DNA of 20,248 bases, taken from positions 1-20,248 of the IMG/VR virus record IMGVR_UViG_3300044998_000886; one strand, given 5' to 3'. Below, piece by piece: positions 14,337 to 20,248 of the stretch. The stretch comes from a virus. The notes under the pieces are model-generated. The model did no database searches. It was not told the DNA's origin and saw only the letters and a program-made list of their open reading frames with translations. A program made the position numbers and the translations under genes. The stretch's first letter is position 1; the number at the start of each line of letters is the position of its first letter.

Positions 14337-15103
14337 TGTTGGACTTCAATCACCGTCCCGCATTCGGCGATTGTCTGAACGCCCTCGTCGATAGCCATCT
14401 CGTGGCAGATAACGCCGCGCGCAGCCCCCGGGATTATCTCGGCGGCTCGCGGGTCGGCGTTTCCTGCGAGCGCGCGCTCCAGTTCGAGTTCACGGCCACG
14501 CCCAGGGACGAAAATGCGGACTTCTCGGGCCGAACCCTGCGGATTTTCGCGATGGGTCACGCCCTGGAAGATCTGGCCATTGCCTGGCTGCGCGGTGCCG
14601 GCCTCGATCTGTTCACCCGCAAAGGCAATCGTCCGGACGGGGAGCAGTTCGGCTTTTCGGCTGCCGGTGGGCGCTTGCGCGGTCATGTCGACGGGATAAT
14701 CGCCGGCGCTCCTGCAGCGCTCGGACTTCGTGTCCCTGCGCTCTGGGAGTGCAAGACCATGAACGCGAAGAACTGGCGCGAGACAGTGTCGAAGGGCGTT
14801 GTGCTGTCGAAGCCAGTCTATGCAGCCCAGATCGCGCTGTACCAGGCCTATATGGAAGGCAGCGTGCCGCGCATTTCGGCCGCACCTGCACTGTTCACCG
14901 CCATCAACAAGGACACAGCCGAACTCCACCACGAACTGGTCCCGTTCGATGCAGACCTGGCCCAGCGCATGAGCGACAAGGCCGTGCGGATCCTTTCTGC
15001 CACCGATGCCGGGGAATTGCTGCCGCGCTTCACCCGGACACGCGAGCATTTCGAGTGCCGCTTCTGCTCGTGGGCCGTCCGTTGCTGGGAGATGCCCCAG
15101 TGA
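14336..15103 (+). CDS. Cas4-like PD-(D/E)XK nuclease with Fe-S cysteines
   Basis: This 255-aa protein has a PD-(D/E)XK core, visible as GHVDGII (about 118-124) and WECKTMNAKNW (about 137-147). Four cysteines match the Cas4/AddB 4Fe-4S arrangement: C44 (SCERAL) and C241, C244, C250, spaced CX2CX5C at the C-terminus. Phage Cas4-like exonucleases of this type make recombinogenic ssDNA ends, which suits the Sak4 and SSB neighbours. No CRISPR array or cas gene is nearby, so this is not an adaptation module. It begins in TGATG with the zinc-finger gene and its stop overlaps the primase-helicase start (GTGA). Confidence 0.85.
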   Translation: MLDFNHRPAFGDCLNALVDSHLVADNAARSPRDYLGGSRVGVSCERALQFEFTATPRDENADFSGRTLRIFAMGHALEDLAIAWLRGAGLDLFTRKGNRPDGEQFGFSAAGGRLRGHVDGIIAGAPAALGLRVPALWECKTMNAKNWRETVSKGVVLSKPVYAAQIALYQAYMEGSVPRISAAPALFTAINKDTAELHHELVPFDADLAQRMSDKAVRILSATDAGELLPRFTRTREHFECRFCSWAVRCWEMPQ

Positions 15104-17385
15104 CCGAAGACAACATCGTCCACTTCAACCCCTGGCGGGATTTCAATGATGCCGCATCGCTGGAAGAGCTGTTCCTCGAGCCTGATCCGGCCCAGATCGC
15201 TGCCTTTTTCGCTGTCGTATTCGACTATTGTGACGGCCTGATCCCGGTCCGCAGCTTCATCGACAAGGGTCAGGGCATCGAGGGCAAGCCCCATAACATC
15301 TGGATCGATGCGGATGCGTCCGCACCGGAAAAGCTCACGACCTTTGCCCATTGGGCAGGCCGCGAGGGCGCGGCGGTTTACGTGATCCCCGGCACGGTGG
15401 CGGAGAGCGGCCAGGCAAAGTCTGCCGACATCACCGCGATGCAGGCGATCGTCGTCGACATCGACACCGGCGATATCGGTGCCAAGCTCACCCATCTGAC
15501 CCGGCATCTGGGCGACCCCACCCTGATCGTGGAAAGCGGAGGGCGGACACCCGGGGGCGCGCACAAGCTCCACGTGTGGTGGAAGCTGTCGGAGCCTGCG
15601 ACCGATGCCGACGTCGAGCAGGTCTGCGCTCTGCGCGGTGCCATTGCCGCCAAGGTGGCCGGCGACACCCATTTCCGCTCGGCGCACCAGCCGATCCGTG
15701 TCCCGGGCACCATCTACCATAAGGGTGGCAGCCAGCGCATGGTGCAGATCCTGCAGCACGCCGCCAAACGTGAGGTGGACCTTGCTGATTTTGCCGAGAT
15801 GGTCTCGGCCATGCCGCCCATGCCCGGGATTGGCGCGGCTTCTGCCTCATCGCCAGAAAAGCCCGCTCTCGCCGATGTGCTGACGACGCCGGTCCATGAA
15901 GGCGGGTCTGATGCCTGGTCGCGGTTCGAGGGCGCAAGCGCCGCCATCGGTCACTACATCCGCCAGGTCCATGATGGCCGCATCAGCCCGGACGAAGGCT
16001 GGGAGGCGATCTGCCAGTACAATGCCGCAATGCTGCGGCCAAGCTGGCCGCTCGATCGCCTGAAGGCGGAATCCGATCGGCTGTGGCGCTTGCATGTCGA
16101 GCGCAACGGCCCGCCGCTGCTTCGTTCTGCTGAAACCGCACGCCGGGCAGACATGCCTGCCTTCACCTTTGGCGCGTTGCTGGATGACGCCAGCCCGATG
16201 CCCGCTGACATCGTCGCACCCCGGCTTCTGACACCCGGCGGTCTGCTCGTGCTCGGCGGCGCCCCCAAGGTGGGCAAGAGCGATTTTCTGATCTGCTTTC
16301 TCGCGCACATGGCTGCGGGCGTGGCATTTCTTGGCTTCACACCGCCGCGCCCTCTGCGGATCTTCTATCTCCAGGCAGAGATCCAGTACCACTATCTGCG
16401 CGAGCGGTTGCAGGCCATCCGGCTCGACCCCGCCGTCATTGCCGCCGCCCGTGACAACCTGGTGGTCACTCCAAAGCTGCGTCTACTGCTCGACGAGCGC
16501 GGCGTCGCGCTGGCCGTCGATGCCATCAAATCCCATTTCCCGGGCGATCCGCCGGACATCATCTGCATCGATCCGATCCGCAACGTGTTTGACGGCGGGC
16601 CCGACGGCGGTGGCGAAAACGACAACAGCGCCATGATGTTCTTCCTGCAGCAGCGGGTCGAGCAGCTGTGCGACGCCGTCGCCCCTGATGCCGGGGTGAT
16701 CCTCGCTCACCACACCAAGAAGCTGAACAAGAAGCAGGTCGCCGAGGACCCGTTCCAGGCGCTTTCCGGCGCCAGTGCGCTGCGTGGTTTCTATACGTCC
16801 GGCATCATCATGTACCGACCGGACGAGGACATGCCGGCGCGCAGGCTCGAGATCGAGCTGCGCAATGGTCCAGCGATCGGCCCGATGCTGGTGGACAAAC
16901 GCGGCGGGCAATGGGTCGAGCTCGACGCAAGCAGCGAACGACTGATCCGCAAGGATGTGGGTGCCCGGCTCGATGCTGAGCGGGTGCGCAAACATGATGT
17001 CATTCTCGGCATCCTGCTCGACGAAGCCGCTGCAGGGCGGCTCTATACGTCGCTGCAGTTCGCGGAGAAGTTCGAGAACAAAGGCGGCCTTGGCGGGACC
17101 TATACCATCAGGGACCGCATCTCGGTCCTGGCGACCAAAGGCTACATCAAGTTTGTCCGCGATGGCTCGCCCTACGGCATGGCCAGAACGACATCGAAGT
17201 TCGGCTATCTCTGCACCGAAGGGATGATCATTCCCGGGAATGGCGAAACGGCGGATCCCGACACCGGTGAAATATCCCCCGCGATGCTGGAGGTGCTGCC
17301 CAGCCACTTCAAATGCCCCCAGTCAGGCGGATCCCTGCCGGTCGAGAACCCCCGGGTCTGGGTCTATCCGGAGGACGAGCAATGA
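15100..17385 (+). CDS. Primase-helicase fusion (AEP-type primase plus RecA-like ATPase)
   Basis: This 761-aa replication protein joins two activities. The N-terminal half has AEP/RepB-type primase features: VVDIDTGD near 118, ESGGRTPGGAHKLHVWWKL near 145-163, and PIRVPGTIYHKGG near 198-210. The C-terminal half is a RepA-like RecA-fold NTPase (AAA_25 type): Walker A GAPKVGKSD near 387-395, IFYLQAE near 422, IICIDPIRNVF near 487, and LAHHTKKLNKK near 534, then ALRGFYTSGI. About 120 more residues form a winged-helix-like tail. It probably primes and unwinds element DNA. GTG 15100, overlapping the nuclease stop, is the most likely start. It is the last gene before the repeat-rich region, which may be its origin. 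Confidence 0.85.
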   Translation: MTEDNIVHFNPWRDFNDAASLEELFLEPDPAQIAAFFAVVFDYCDGLIPVRSFIDKGQGIEGKPHNIWIDADASAPEKLTTFAHWAGREGAAVYVIPGTVAESGQAKSADITAMQAIVVDIDTGDIGAKLTHLTRHLGDPTLIVESGGRTPGGAHKLHVWWKLSEPATDADVEQVCALRGAIAAKVAGDTHFRSAHQPIRVPGTIYHKGGSQRMVQILQHAAKREVDLADFAEMVSAMPPMPGIGAASASSPEKPALADVLTTPVHEGGSDAWSRFEGASAAIGHYIRQVHDGRISPDEGWEAICQYNAAMLRPSWPLDRLKAESDRLWRLHVERNGPPLLRSAETARRADMPAFTFGALLDDASPMPADIVAPRLLTPGGLLVLGGAPKVGKSDFLICFLAHMAAGVAFLGFTPPRPLRIFYLQAEIQYHYLRERLQAIRLDPAVIAAARDNLVVTPKLRLLLDERGVALAVDAIKSHFPGDPPDIICIDPIRNVFDGGPDGGGENDNSAMMFFLQQRVEQLCDAVAPDAGVILAHHTKKLNKKQVAEDPFQALSGASALRGFYTSGIIMYRPDEDMPARRLEIELRNGPAIGPMLVDKRGGQWVELDASSERLIRKDVGARLDAERVRKHDVILGILLDEAAAGRLYTSLQFAEKFENKGGLGGTYTIRDRISVLATKGYIKFVRDGSPYGMARTTSKFGYLCTEGMIIPGNGETADPDTGEISPAMLEVLPSHFKCPQSGGSLPVENPRVWVYPEDEQ

Positions 17386-17430
17386 TCTTCGGGCCGGCCA
17401 TTCCGGGCTACGCATGGGCACGCACAATCC

Positions 17431-17662
17431 AGTTGGGGAAGTTGCGGACCATTTCCGCAACTGGGTCCGCACATGTACCCATTCCCCCGCTCGGATACGC
17501 AAAATCCAGTTGTGGACGATTTTCCCAACTACCCCCGCACGCCTTCGCACGGCCACGCTGTGCCACCCGCAATCCAGTTGCGGTCGGGTTGGCCATTCCC
17601 AACTGCCACAACTTCAATTTTTGGCAGTTTTCCAAGGAGTTGAATCTCACCCCAAGTTGTGG
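17431..17662. repeat. Cluster of AGTTGNGG repeats, candidate origin or control region
   Basis: At least ten copies of AGTTGNGG or its complement fill this non-coding stretch, for example at 17431, 17440, 17508 and 17576 on the plus strand and at 17454, 17522, 17596 and 17606 on the minus. Three copies share an extended CGCA-AATCCAGTTG start (around 17421-17436, 17498-17512, 17569-17580). Two units have the same 9-5-9 dyad geometry: AGTTGCGGA/TCCGCAACT (17440-17462, perfect) and AGTTGTGGA/TTCCCAACT (17508-17530, imperfect). AACTGCCA/TGGCAGTT (17601-17629) and CCACAACTT/AAGTTGTGG (17606-17662) add further dyads. It follows the primase-helicase gene directly, which is where a cognate origin would lie. 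An iteron role is inferred, not shown. Confidence 0.55.
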
Positions 17663-17671
17663 GTGTGAAAC

Positions 17672-17715
17672 CCCCATCCTAAAGGATGGGGACGCACCCC
17701 GTGGGGTGTGCGTCC
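17672..17715. other. Two adjacent strong hairpins
   Basis: CCCCATCC-TAAA-GGATGGGG (17672-17691) is a perfect 8-bp stem with a 4-nt loop. It touches a second stem: GGACGCAC at 17690-17697 pairs with GTGCGTCC at 17708-17715, with CCC...GGG inside and a small bulge. No T-run follows, so this is not a classical terminator for the upstream operon. The shape recalls subterminal hairpins of IS200/IS605-type elements or a nicking or replication structure. No transposase is present. Alternatively it may attenuate transcription towards the RuvC gene. Confidence 0.45.
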
Positions 17716-17831
17716 ACCTTCAGAATGGGAACCCGCGGGCCGTCGCTCCAAGGCAGCAGCGCGCACCACCCTGATCCCTGATCCCGATCTTTTCGCAAAC
17801 ATCATTCAGACATTTCCGAACGGAGACCATC

Positions 17832-18371
17832 ATGGCTTCGAATACCCTCGCTTTGCCTTCAGGTATTGCACCCCCTGCAACAACTGCGGGGCTGATCGCC
17901 CCGTGTGCCACCATGCTTGCGCTGGATCTTGGGACCACCACCGGTTGGGCCATGCGCCCGACAGCGGGTCCGATCGTCAGTGGCACCCTCAGCCTCAAGC
18001 CTTCCCGCTACGACGGTGGCGGCATGCGGTTCGTCCGGTTTCGCAAATGGCTCGATCAACTGGATATTGACGCCGGGCCGATTGCGACCGTCCACTTCGA
18101 GGAGGTCCGACGCCACCTCGGGACCGATGCCGCCCACATCTATGGCGGCCTGCTTGCAGTGCTCACTGCCTGGGGCGAGGAATCGGGAATTGCCTATCAG
18201 GGCGTTCCTGTCGGCACGATCAAGCGGTTCATCGCCGGCAAGGGCAATGCCGACAAGGCAGCCGTGATCGCGGCAGTTCGCGCAAAGGGTTTTGCCCCTG
18301 CCGACGACAACGAGGCTGATGCTATCGCCATCCTGCTCTGGGCTATCGAGACCCGTGGAGGTGTCCGGTGA
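17832..18371 (+). CDS. RuvC-like Holliday junction resolvase
   Basis: This 179-aa protein has the RNase H-like RuvC fold: LALDLGTTTGWA with D32, HFEEVRRH with E90/E91, and DDNEADAIAILLWA with acidic residues 158-163, matching the acidic catalytic set of RuvC-type resolvases. It probably cleaves branched DNA made during replication or recombination of the element. GGAG precedes ATG 17832. An internal ATG at about residue 28 starts just before the first motif and is an alternative. The first 28 residues (MASNTLALPSGIAPP...) are Ala/Pro-rich and unlike host RuvC. The stop overlaps the next gene by GTGA. Confidence 0.88.
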   Translation: MASNTLALPSGIAPPATTAGLIAPCATMLALDLGTTTGWAMRPTAGPIVSGTLSLKPSRYDGGGMRFVRFRKWLDQLDIDAGPIATVHFEEVRRHLGTDAAHIYGGLLAVLTAWGEESGIAYQGVPVGTIKRFIAGKGNADKAAVIAAVRAKGFAPADDNEADAIAILLWAIETRGGVR

Positions 18372-18637
18372 GCGCGGCCGGTTTCCTGAAGCGCGTGGCG
18401 CAGGTGCTGGAAGATCGCGGTGCTGCCTACGGTGATCCCAAGACCCAGATGGAGGCGATCGCCCGGCGCTGGTCGATCACGCTGGGAACGCCGGTAACGG
18501 CGCAGCAGGTCGCACTGTGCATGATCGACCTGAAGCTGGCGCGGCTCGCCCATGATCCCAATTACGCTGACGGTCCGATCGACGTGATCGGCTACGCGGC
18601 GCTCATTCCGGAGATTATCCGTGGCCCGCGGTCGTAA
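18368..18637 (+). CDS. DUF6378 domain protein
   Basis: This 89-aa protein carries the DUF6378 signature: LEDRGAAYGDPKTQMEAIARRWSITLGTPVTAQQVALCMIDLKLARLAHDPNYADGPIDVIGYAAL. Small DUF6378 proteins are common in phage early regions. The pattern, with a D...Y.D...DVIGY stretch, recalls helical MazG-like or nucleotide-handling proteins, but no activity is established. The start is GTG 18368 within a GTGA overlap with the RuvC-like gene. The end overlaps the next gene by 17 bp. Confidence 0.82.
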   Translation: MSAAGFLKRVAQVLEDRGAAYGDPKTQMEAIARRWSITLGTPVTAQQVALCMIDLKLARLAHDPNYADGPIDVIGYAALIPEIIRGPRS

Positions 18638-19202
18638 GCGCAAGGCGGGCCGCCGCCACCCCTGCGGCAAGCTGGTCCCTGCCAGTGTGGGTGAGACCCA
18701 GCGTGAAGTCGTGGCAACTGTGCTTGAAGCCCGGCAGCGCCATTACGGCGTGACGGAGAGGCAGGCGAAGGACGGCCGGTTGGGCACGGCGCTTGGCCGG
18801 GCCGCCTTTGCGGGCAAGATCACAGCCGACCAATATGCGGCAGGCGAGATGTACGGTGAAATCATGGCCCGCAACCGTGCGGTCATGGGCCTGCCCATGG
18901 ATCAGCCGCGCTCTGTCACGGCCCTGCTGATCAACGAGGGTATCTTCGGTGGTAGCGCGCCTGACCATGACCCGGATCTGGTCGAGAAGGTTCGTCGCCG
19001 CGCTGCTGCTGCAATCATGATGCTGCGCACAGCTGACCACGATGCGCCTGGTACAGCTGGTCGCAAGCCCAGCGCCCTTGTTTATGCAGTGGTTTGCCAT
19101 GAAGCCGAAGCATCGAAATGGTCAGCAACGGACATCATCAACCTTGGCCATGGTCTGGATGCCTTGTGTCGCCTGTTTCGCATTGGCAGGGATAGTTCGT
19201 GA
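18621..19202 (+). CDS. Hypothetical phage-type protein
   Basis: I do not recognise this 193-aa protein. It has a basic N-terminus (ARGRKRKAGRRHP), then a helical stretch TQREVVATVLEARQRHYGVTERQAKDGRLGTALGRAAFAGKITADQYAAGEMYGEIM, and a C-terminal ATDIINLGHGLDALCRLF. Short basic openings and a compact all-helical body suit a nucleic-acid-binding protein, perhaps a regulator of late genes; that is a guess. The start is GTG 18621, with GGAG at 18610-18613, and a 17-bp overlap with the DUF6378 gene. It is the last gene of this transcript, before an AT-rich gap. Confidence 0.68.
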   Translation: MARGRKRKAGRRHPCGKLVPASVGETQREVVATVLEARQRHYGVTERQAKDGRLGTALGRAAFAGKITADQYAAGEMYGEIMARNRAVMGLPMDQPRSVTALLINEGIFGGSAPDHDPDLVEKVRRRAAAAIMMLRTADHDAPGTAGRKPSALVYAVVCHEAEASKWSATDIINLGHGLDALCRLFRIGRDSS

Positions 19203-19204
19203 TC

Positions 19205-19244
19205 AGATTCACTCGCCAATCAAGTGAATTAACAAACTGAATCT
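19205..19244. promoter_or_regulatory. Overlapping inverted repeats in an AT-rich gap
   Basis: ATTCACT (19207-19213) pairs with AGTGAAT (19223-19229), and AGATTCA (19205-19211) also pairs with TGAATCT (19238-19244). The gap 19203-19320 is distinctly AT-rich. Downstream, TTGACC at 19269-19274 and TATAGA at 19290-19295 (spacing 15) may form a weak promoter for the HNH gene. Operator function is a guess. Confidence 0.35.
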
Positions 19245-19322
19245 ATTGGGGTATTGGTGAACTTTTGATTGACCAGACTTGCCAGATGCTATAGACCTTC
19301 CGAAATAGAGGATTGAGAACTG

Positions 19323-19349
19323 CGCCCGGAGCCCATCAGCTTCCGGGCG
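19323..19349. other. Stem-loop upstream of the HNH gene
   Basis: CGCCCGGA (19323-19330) pairs perfectly with TCCGGGCG (19342-19349) across an 11-nt loop. The following TTGTTCGTTTC is T-rich but interrupted. It may act as an attenuator or as a weak terminator of the upstream operon, 24 bp before the HNH start. Confidence 0.35.
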
Positions 19350-19372
19350 TTGTTCGTTTCAGGCGTTGCGCG

Positions 19373-19639
19373 ATGGCTGAACGACTTCGGGGACGTCGGG
19401 CAGTTGCGCAGCGTCTGCGACGATTACGTGTCGAGCCGCTCTGCCGGGACTGCGCCGCCAGGGGCATCGTTCGGGAAGCCACCGTGCCCGACCACATCGT
19501 GCCGCTCACCAAGGGCGGTAGCGACGACGACAGCAACATCCGCTGCCTGTGCGCCGGCTGCCACCAGGCCCGCACGGCCGAGCAGTTCGGCCTTCGCCGG
19601 ACCATCGGCACCGGCCCGAATGGCTGGCCGATCGGCTGA
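19373..19639 (+). CDS. HNH endonuclease
   Basis: This 88-aa protein has the HNH/zinc pattern: LCRDC (C24, C27), PDHIVPL with the catalytic D40-H41, then N55 and CAGCHQ (C60, C63, H64). Small HNH nucleases like this sit next to terminase genes in many tailed phages and assist DNA packaging cleavage. Here no terminase follows within the window. ATG 19373 starts right before a basic RLRGRRAVAQRLRRL segment. An upstream TTG (19313) is in frame but would run through the stem-loop. It is expected to be metal-dependent. Confidence 0.85.
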   Translation: MAERLRGRRAVAQRLRRLRVEPLCRDCAARGIVREATVPDHIVPLTKGGSDDDSNIRCLCAGCHQARTAEQFGLRRTIGTGPNGWPIG

Positions 19640-19825
19640 GCCCCCCGGGGGCGGGTCGAAACTCTGGGGCCTTGGGAGGGGAAACCGCGCCTGGCCCAAA
19701 CTTTTCACGCCCGCGAGTTAGCGACCGGGGGTGGAACCCGGGAAAGTGACGGAAAACCGTCTATTTGACTGGATAGTGCCCGCGAACAGAGCGTTAGTCG
19801 TCTCCGCCAACCACGGAGATCCGCA
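19640..19825. promoter_or_regulatory. G-rich non-coding gap after HNH
   Basis: This 186-bp gap has CCCCCGGGGG (19642-19651), a G-rich run with GGGTCGAAACTCTGGGG, a hairpin GACGG-AAAA-CCGTC (19748-19761) and TTGACT (19765-19770), a possible -35. G-rich sequences directly after a small HNH gene are typical of cos-proximal regions in cos-type phages, so a packaging site is possible but unproven. Confidence 0.3.
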
Positions 19826-20188
19826 ATGACCAACTCGACCCTTCCGACCCGCAACGAAGCCTGGGGTTTCTACGGCTCCACCGCCGGATTCACGGATGCG
19901 GACGCCGCCTGGAGCATCGCCTTTCCGGCGGTTGCCAAGGCCACCGGCGCCACCGCCGAAGGGGTTCGGGACTTTCTCGACAGCCGCCACGGCCGCCACT
20001 TCGCCGACGACGTGCACAACGGGATCCACGCCGCCCTTGCGCTCGAAACGGCAATCGACGTCGCCATCACCCGCTGGATGGGCTGGACCATCAGCCGCAC
20101 CACATCGCGCGAAACCGGCAACCCCAAGGGGCTGCCCTACCTGACCGGCTTTGTTGGCCTCTACGAGATCATGGCAGAGGCAGAATGA
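19826..20188 (+). CDS. Conserved protein of alphaproteobacterial mobile elements
   Basis: This 120-aa protein contains RNEAWGFYG at the start, VRDFLDSRHGRHFADDV in the middle, and WMGWTISRTTSRETGNPKGLPYLTGFV at the end. I recall this combination from sphingomonad and other alphaproteobacterial plasmids and integrative elements, where it is called hypothetical. It is soluble and has no catalytic motif I can name. GGAG (19814-19817) precedes ATG 19826. The stop overlaps the next gene by ATGA (20185-20188), so the two are coupled. Its presence suggests plasmid- or ICE-like cargo rather than a terminase region. Confidence 0.72.
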   Translation: MTNSTLPTRNEAWGFYGSTAGFTDADAAWSIAFPAVAKATGATAEGVRDFLDSRHGRHFADDVHNGIHAALALETAIDVAITRWMGWTISRTTSRETGNPKGLPYLTGFVGLYEIMAEAE

Positions 20189-20248
20189 GCGCGGGCATCA
20201 CCAGCACCATCCGCCTTGCGATCCGCACGCTGCCGGAGGACTTCGACC
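20185..20248 (+). CDS. Start of an unidentified gene, cut by the window edge
   Basis: Only 21 residues are visible, MSAGITSTIRLAIRTLPEDF plus one. ATG 20185 overlaps the preceding stop by ATGA, which supports a real start. Too little is present to assign a family. Confidence 0.6.
   Translation, partial: MSAGITSTIRLAIRTLPEDFD

Larger units (their letters stand above)
17386..17831. other. Non-coding region between primase-helicase and RuvC-like gene
   Basis: These 446 bases hold no convincing protein gene in any frame. They contain the AGTTGNGG repeat cluster and the hairpin pair described separately. After the hairpins, 17716-17831 shows no further structure except the ribosome-binding sequence CGGAGACC just before ATG 17832. 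Confidence 0.7.

Noticed and set aside
14336-15103. CRISPR adaptation gene (cas4)
   Set aside because: The fold is Cas4-like but no array, cas1, cas2 or effector gene is nearby; the context is phage recombination.
17431-17662. CRISPR array
   Set aside because: Repeats are short, variably spaced, and in both orientations, with no constant-length spacers.

Overview
The window is GC-rich DNA from an alphaproteobacterium, most likely a sphingomonad such as Novosphingobium, Sphingobium or Erythrobacter relatives. I infer this from remembered family resemblance: an IS66 copy, a DUF2924 / large serine recombinase operon, and a conserved protein rich in RNEAWGF and HGRHFADD motifs. No database search was possible. 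There are no rRNA or tRNA genes and no CRISPR array. Almost everything looks mobile or accessory.

Layout. (1) 2-2559 is an apparently intact IS66-family insertion sequence (tnpA, tnpB, tnpC) with recognisable terminal inverted repeats. (2) 2560-2808 holds no gene I can support. It is followed by an unrecognised 346-aa gene of visibly lower G+C (2809-3849). (3) 3915-6284, minus strand, is a tightly overlapping four-gene recombinase operon: a small conserved ORF, a DUF2924 protein, a large serine recombinase, and a separate small protein matching the HTH tail that is normally fused to such recombinases. (4) A divergent control region with repeated TTGCGAA half-sites (6293-6454) separates it from an XRE regulator / ImmA-type metallopeptidase pair. 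(5) Next come two overlapping unrecognised genes (7790-9896) with their own promoter-like region and a strong intrinsic terminator at 9919-9943. (6) From 10064 to 17385 a single plus-strand operon encodes a phage- or plasmid-type DNA metabolism module: an excisionase-like HTH, an unknown protein, a Sak4-like RecA-fold ATPase, a DUF669-like candidate ssDNA-binding protein, an SF2 helicase, a zinc-finger DUF6511-like protein, a Cas4-like Fe-S nuclease and a primase-helicase. (7) 17386-17831 is a non-coding region packed with AGTTGNGG repeats and hairpins, my best candidate for a replication origin or control region. (8) 17832-20248 carries a RuvC-like resolvase, a DUF6378 protein, an unknown protein, an HNH nuclease and two further genes, the last cut by the window edge.

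Working together, the recombinase operon would integrate and excise the element. The XRE/ImmA pair would hold or release a regulatory state. The plus-strand module would copy and recombine the element's DNA: primase-helicase for initiation and unwinding, Sak4 with the ssDNA-binding protein and the Cas4-like nuclease for recombination, and the RuvC-like protein for branch resolution. Gene order (integrase, repressor, excisionase, recombination, replication, resolvase, HNH) matches the early arm of a temperate phage. No terminase or structural gene is visible, so an integrative plasmid-like element remains possible.

The least explained parts are the four-gene XRE-ImmA-unknown-wHTH block (6617-9896), the repeat region 17431-17715, and the low-GC orphan at 2809.
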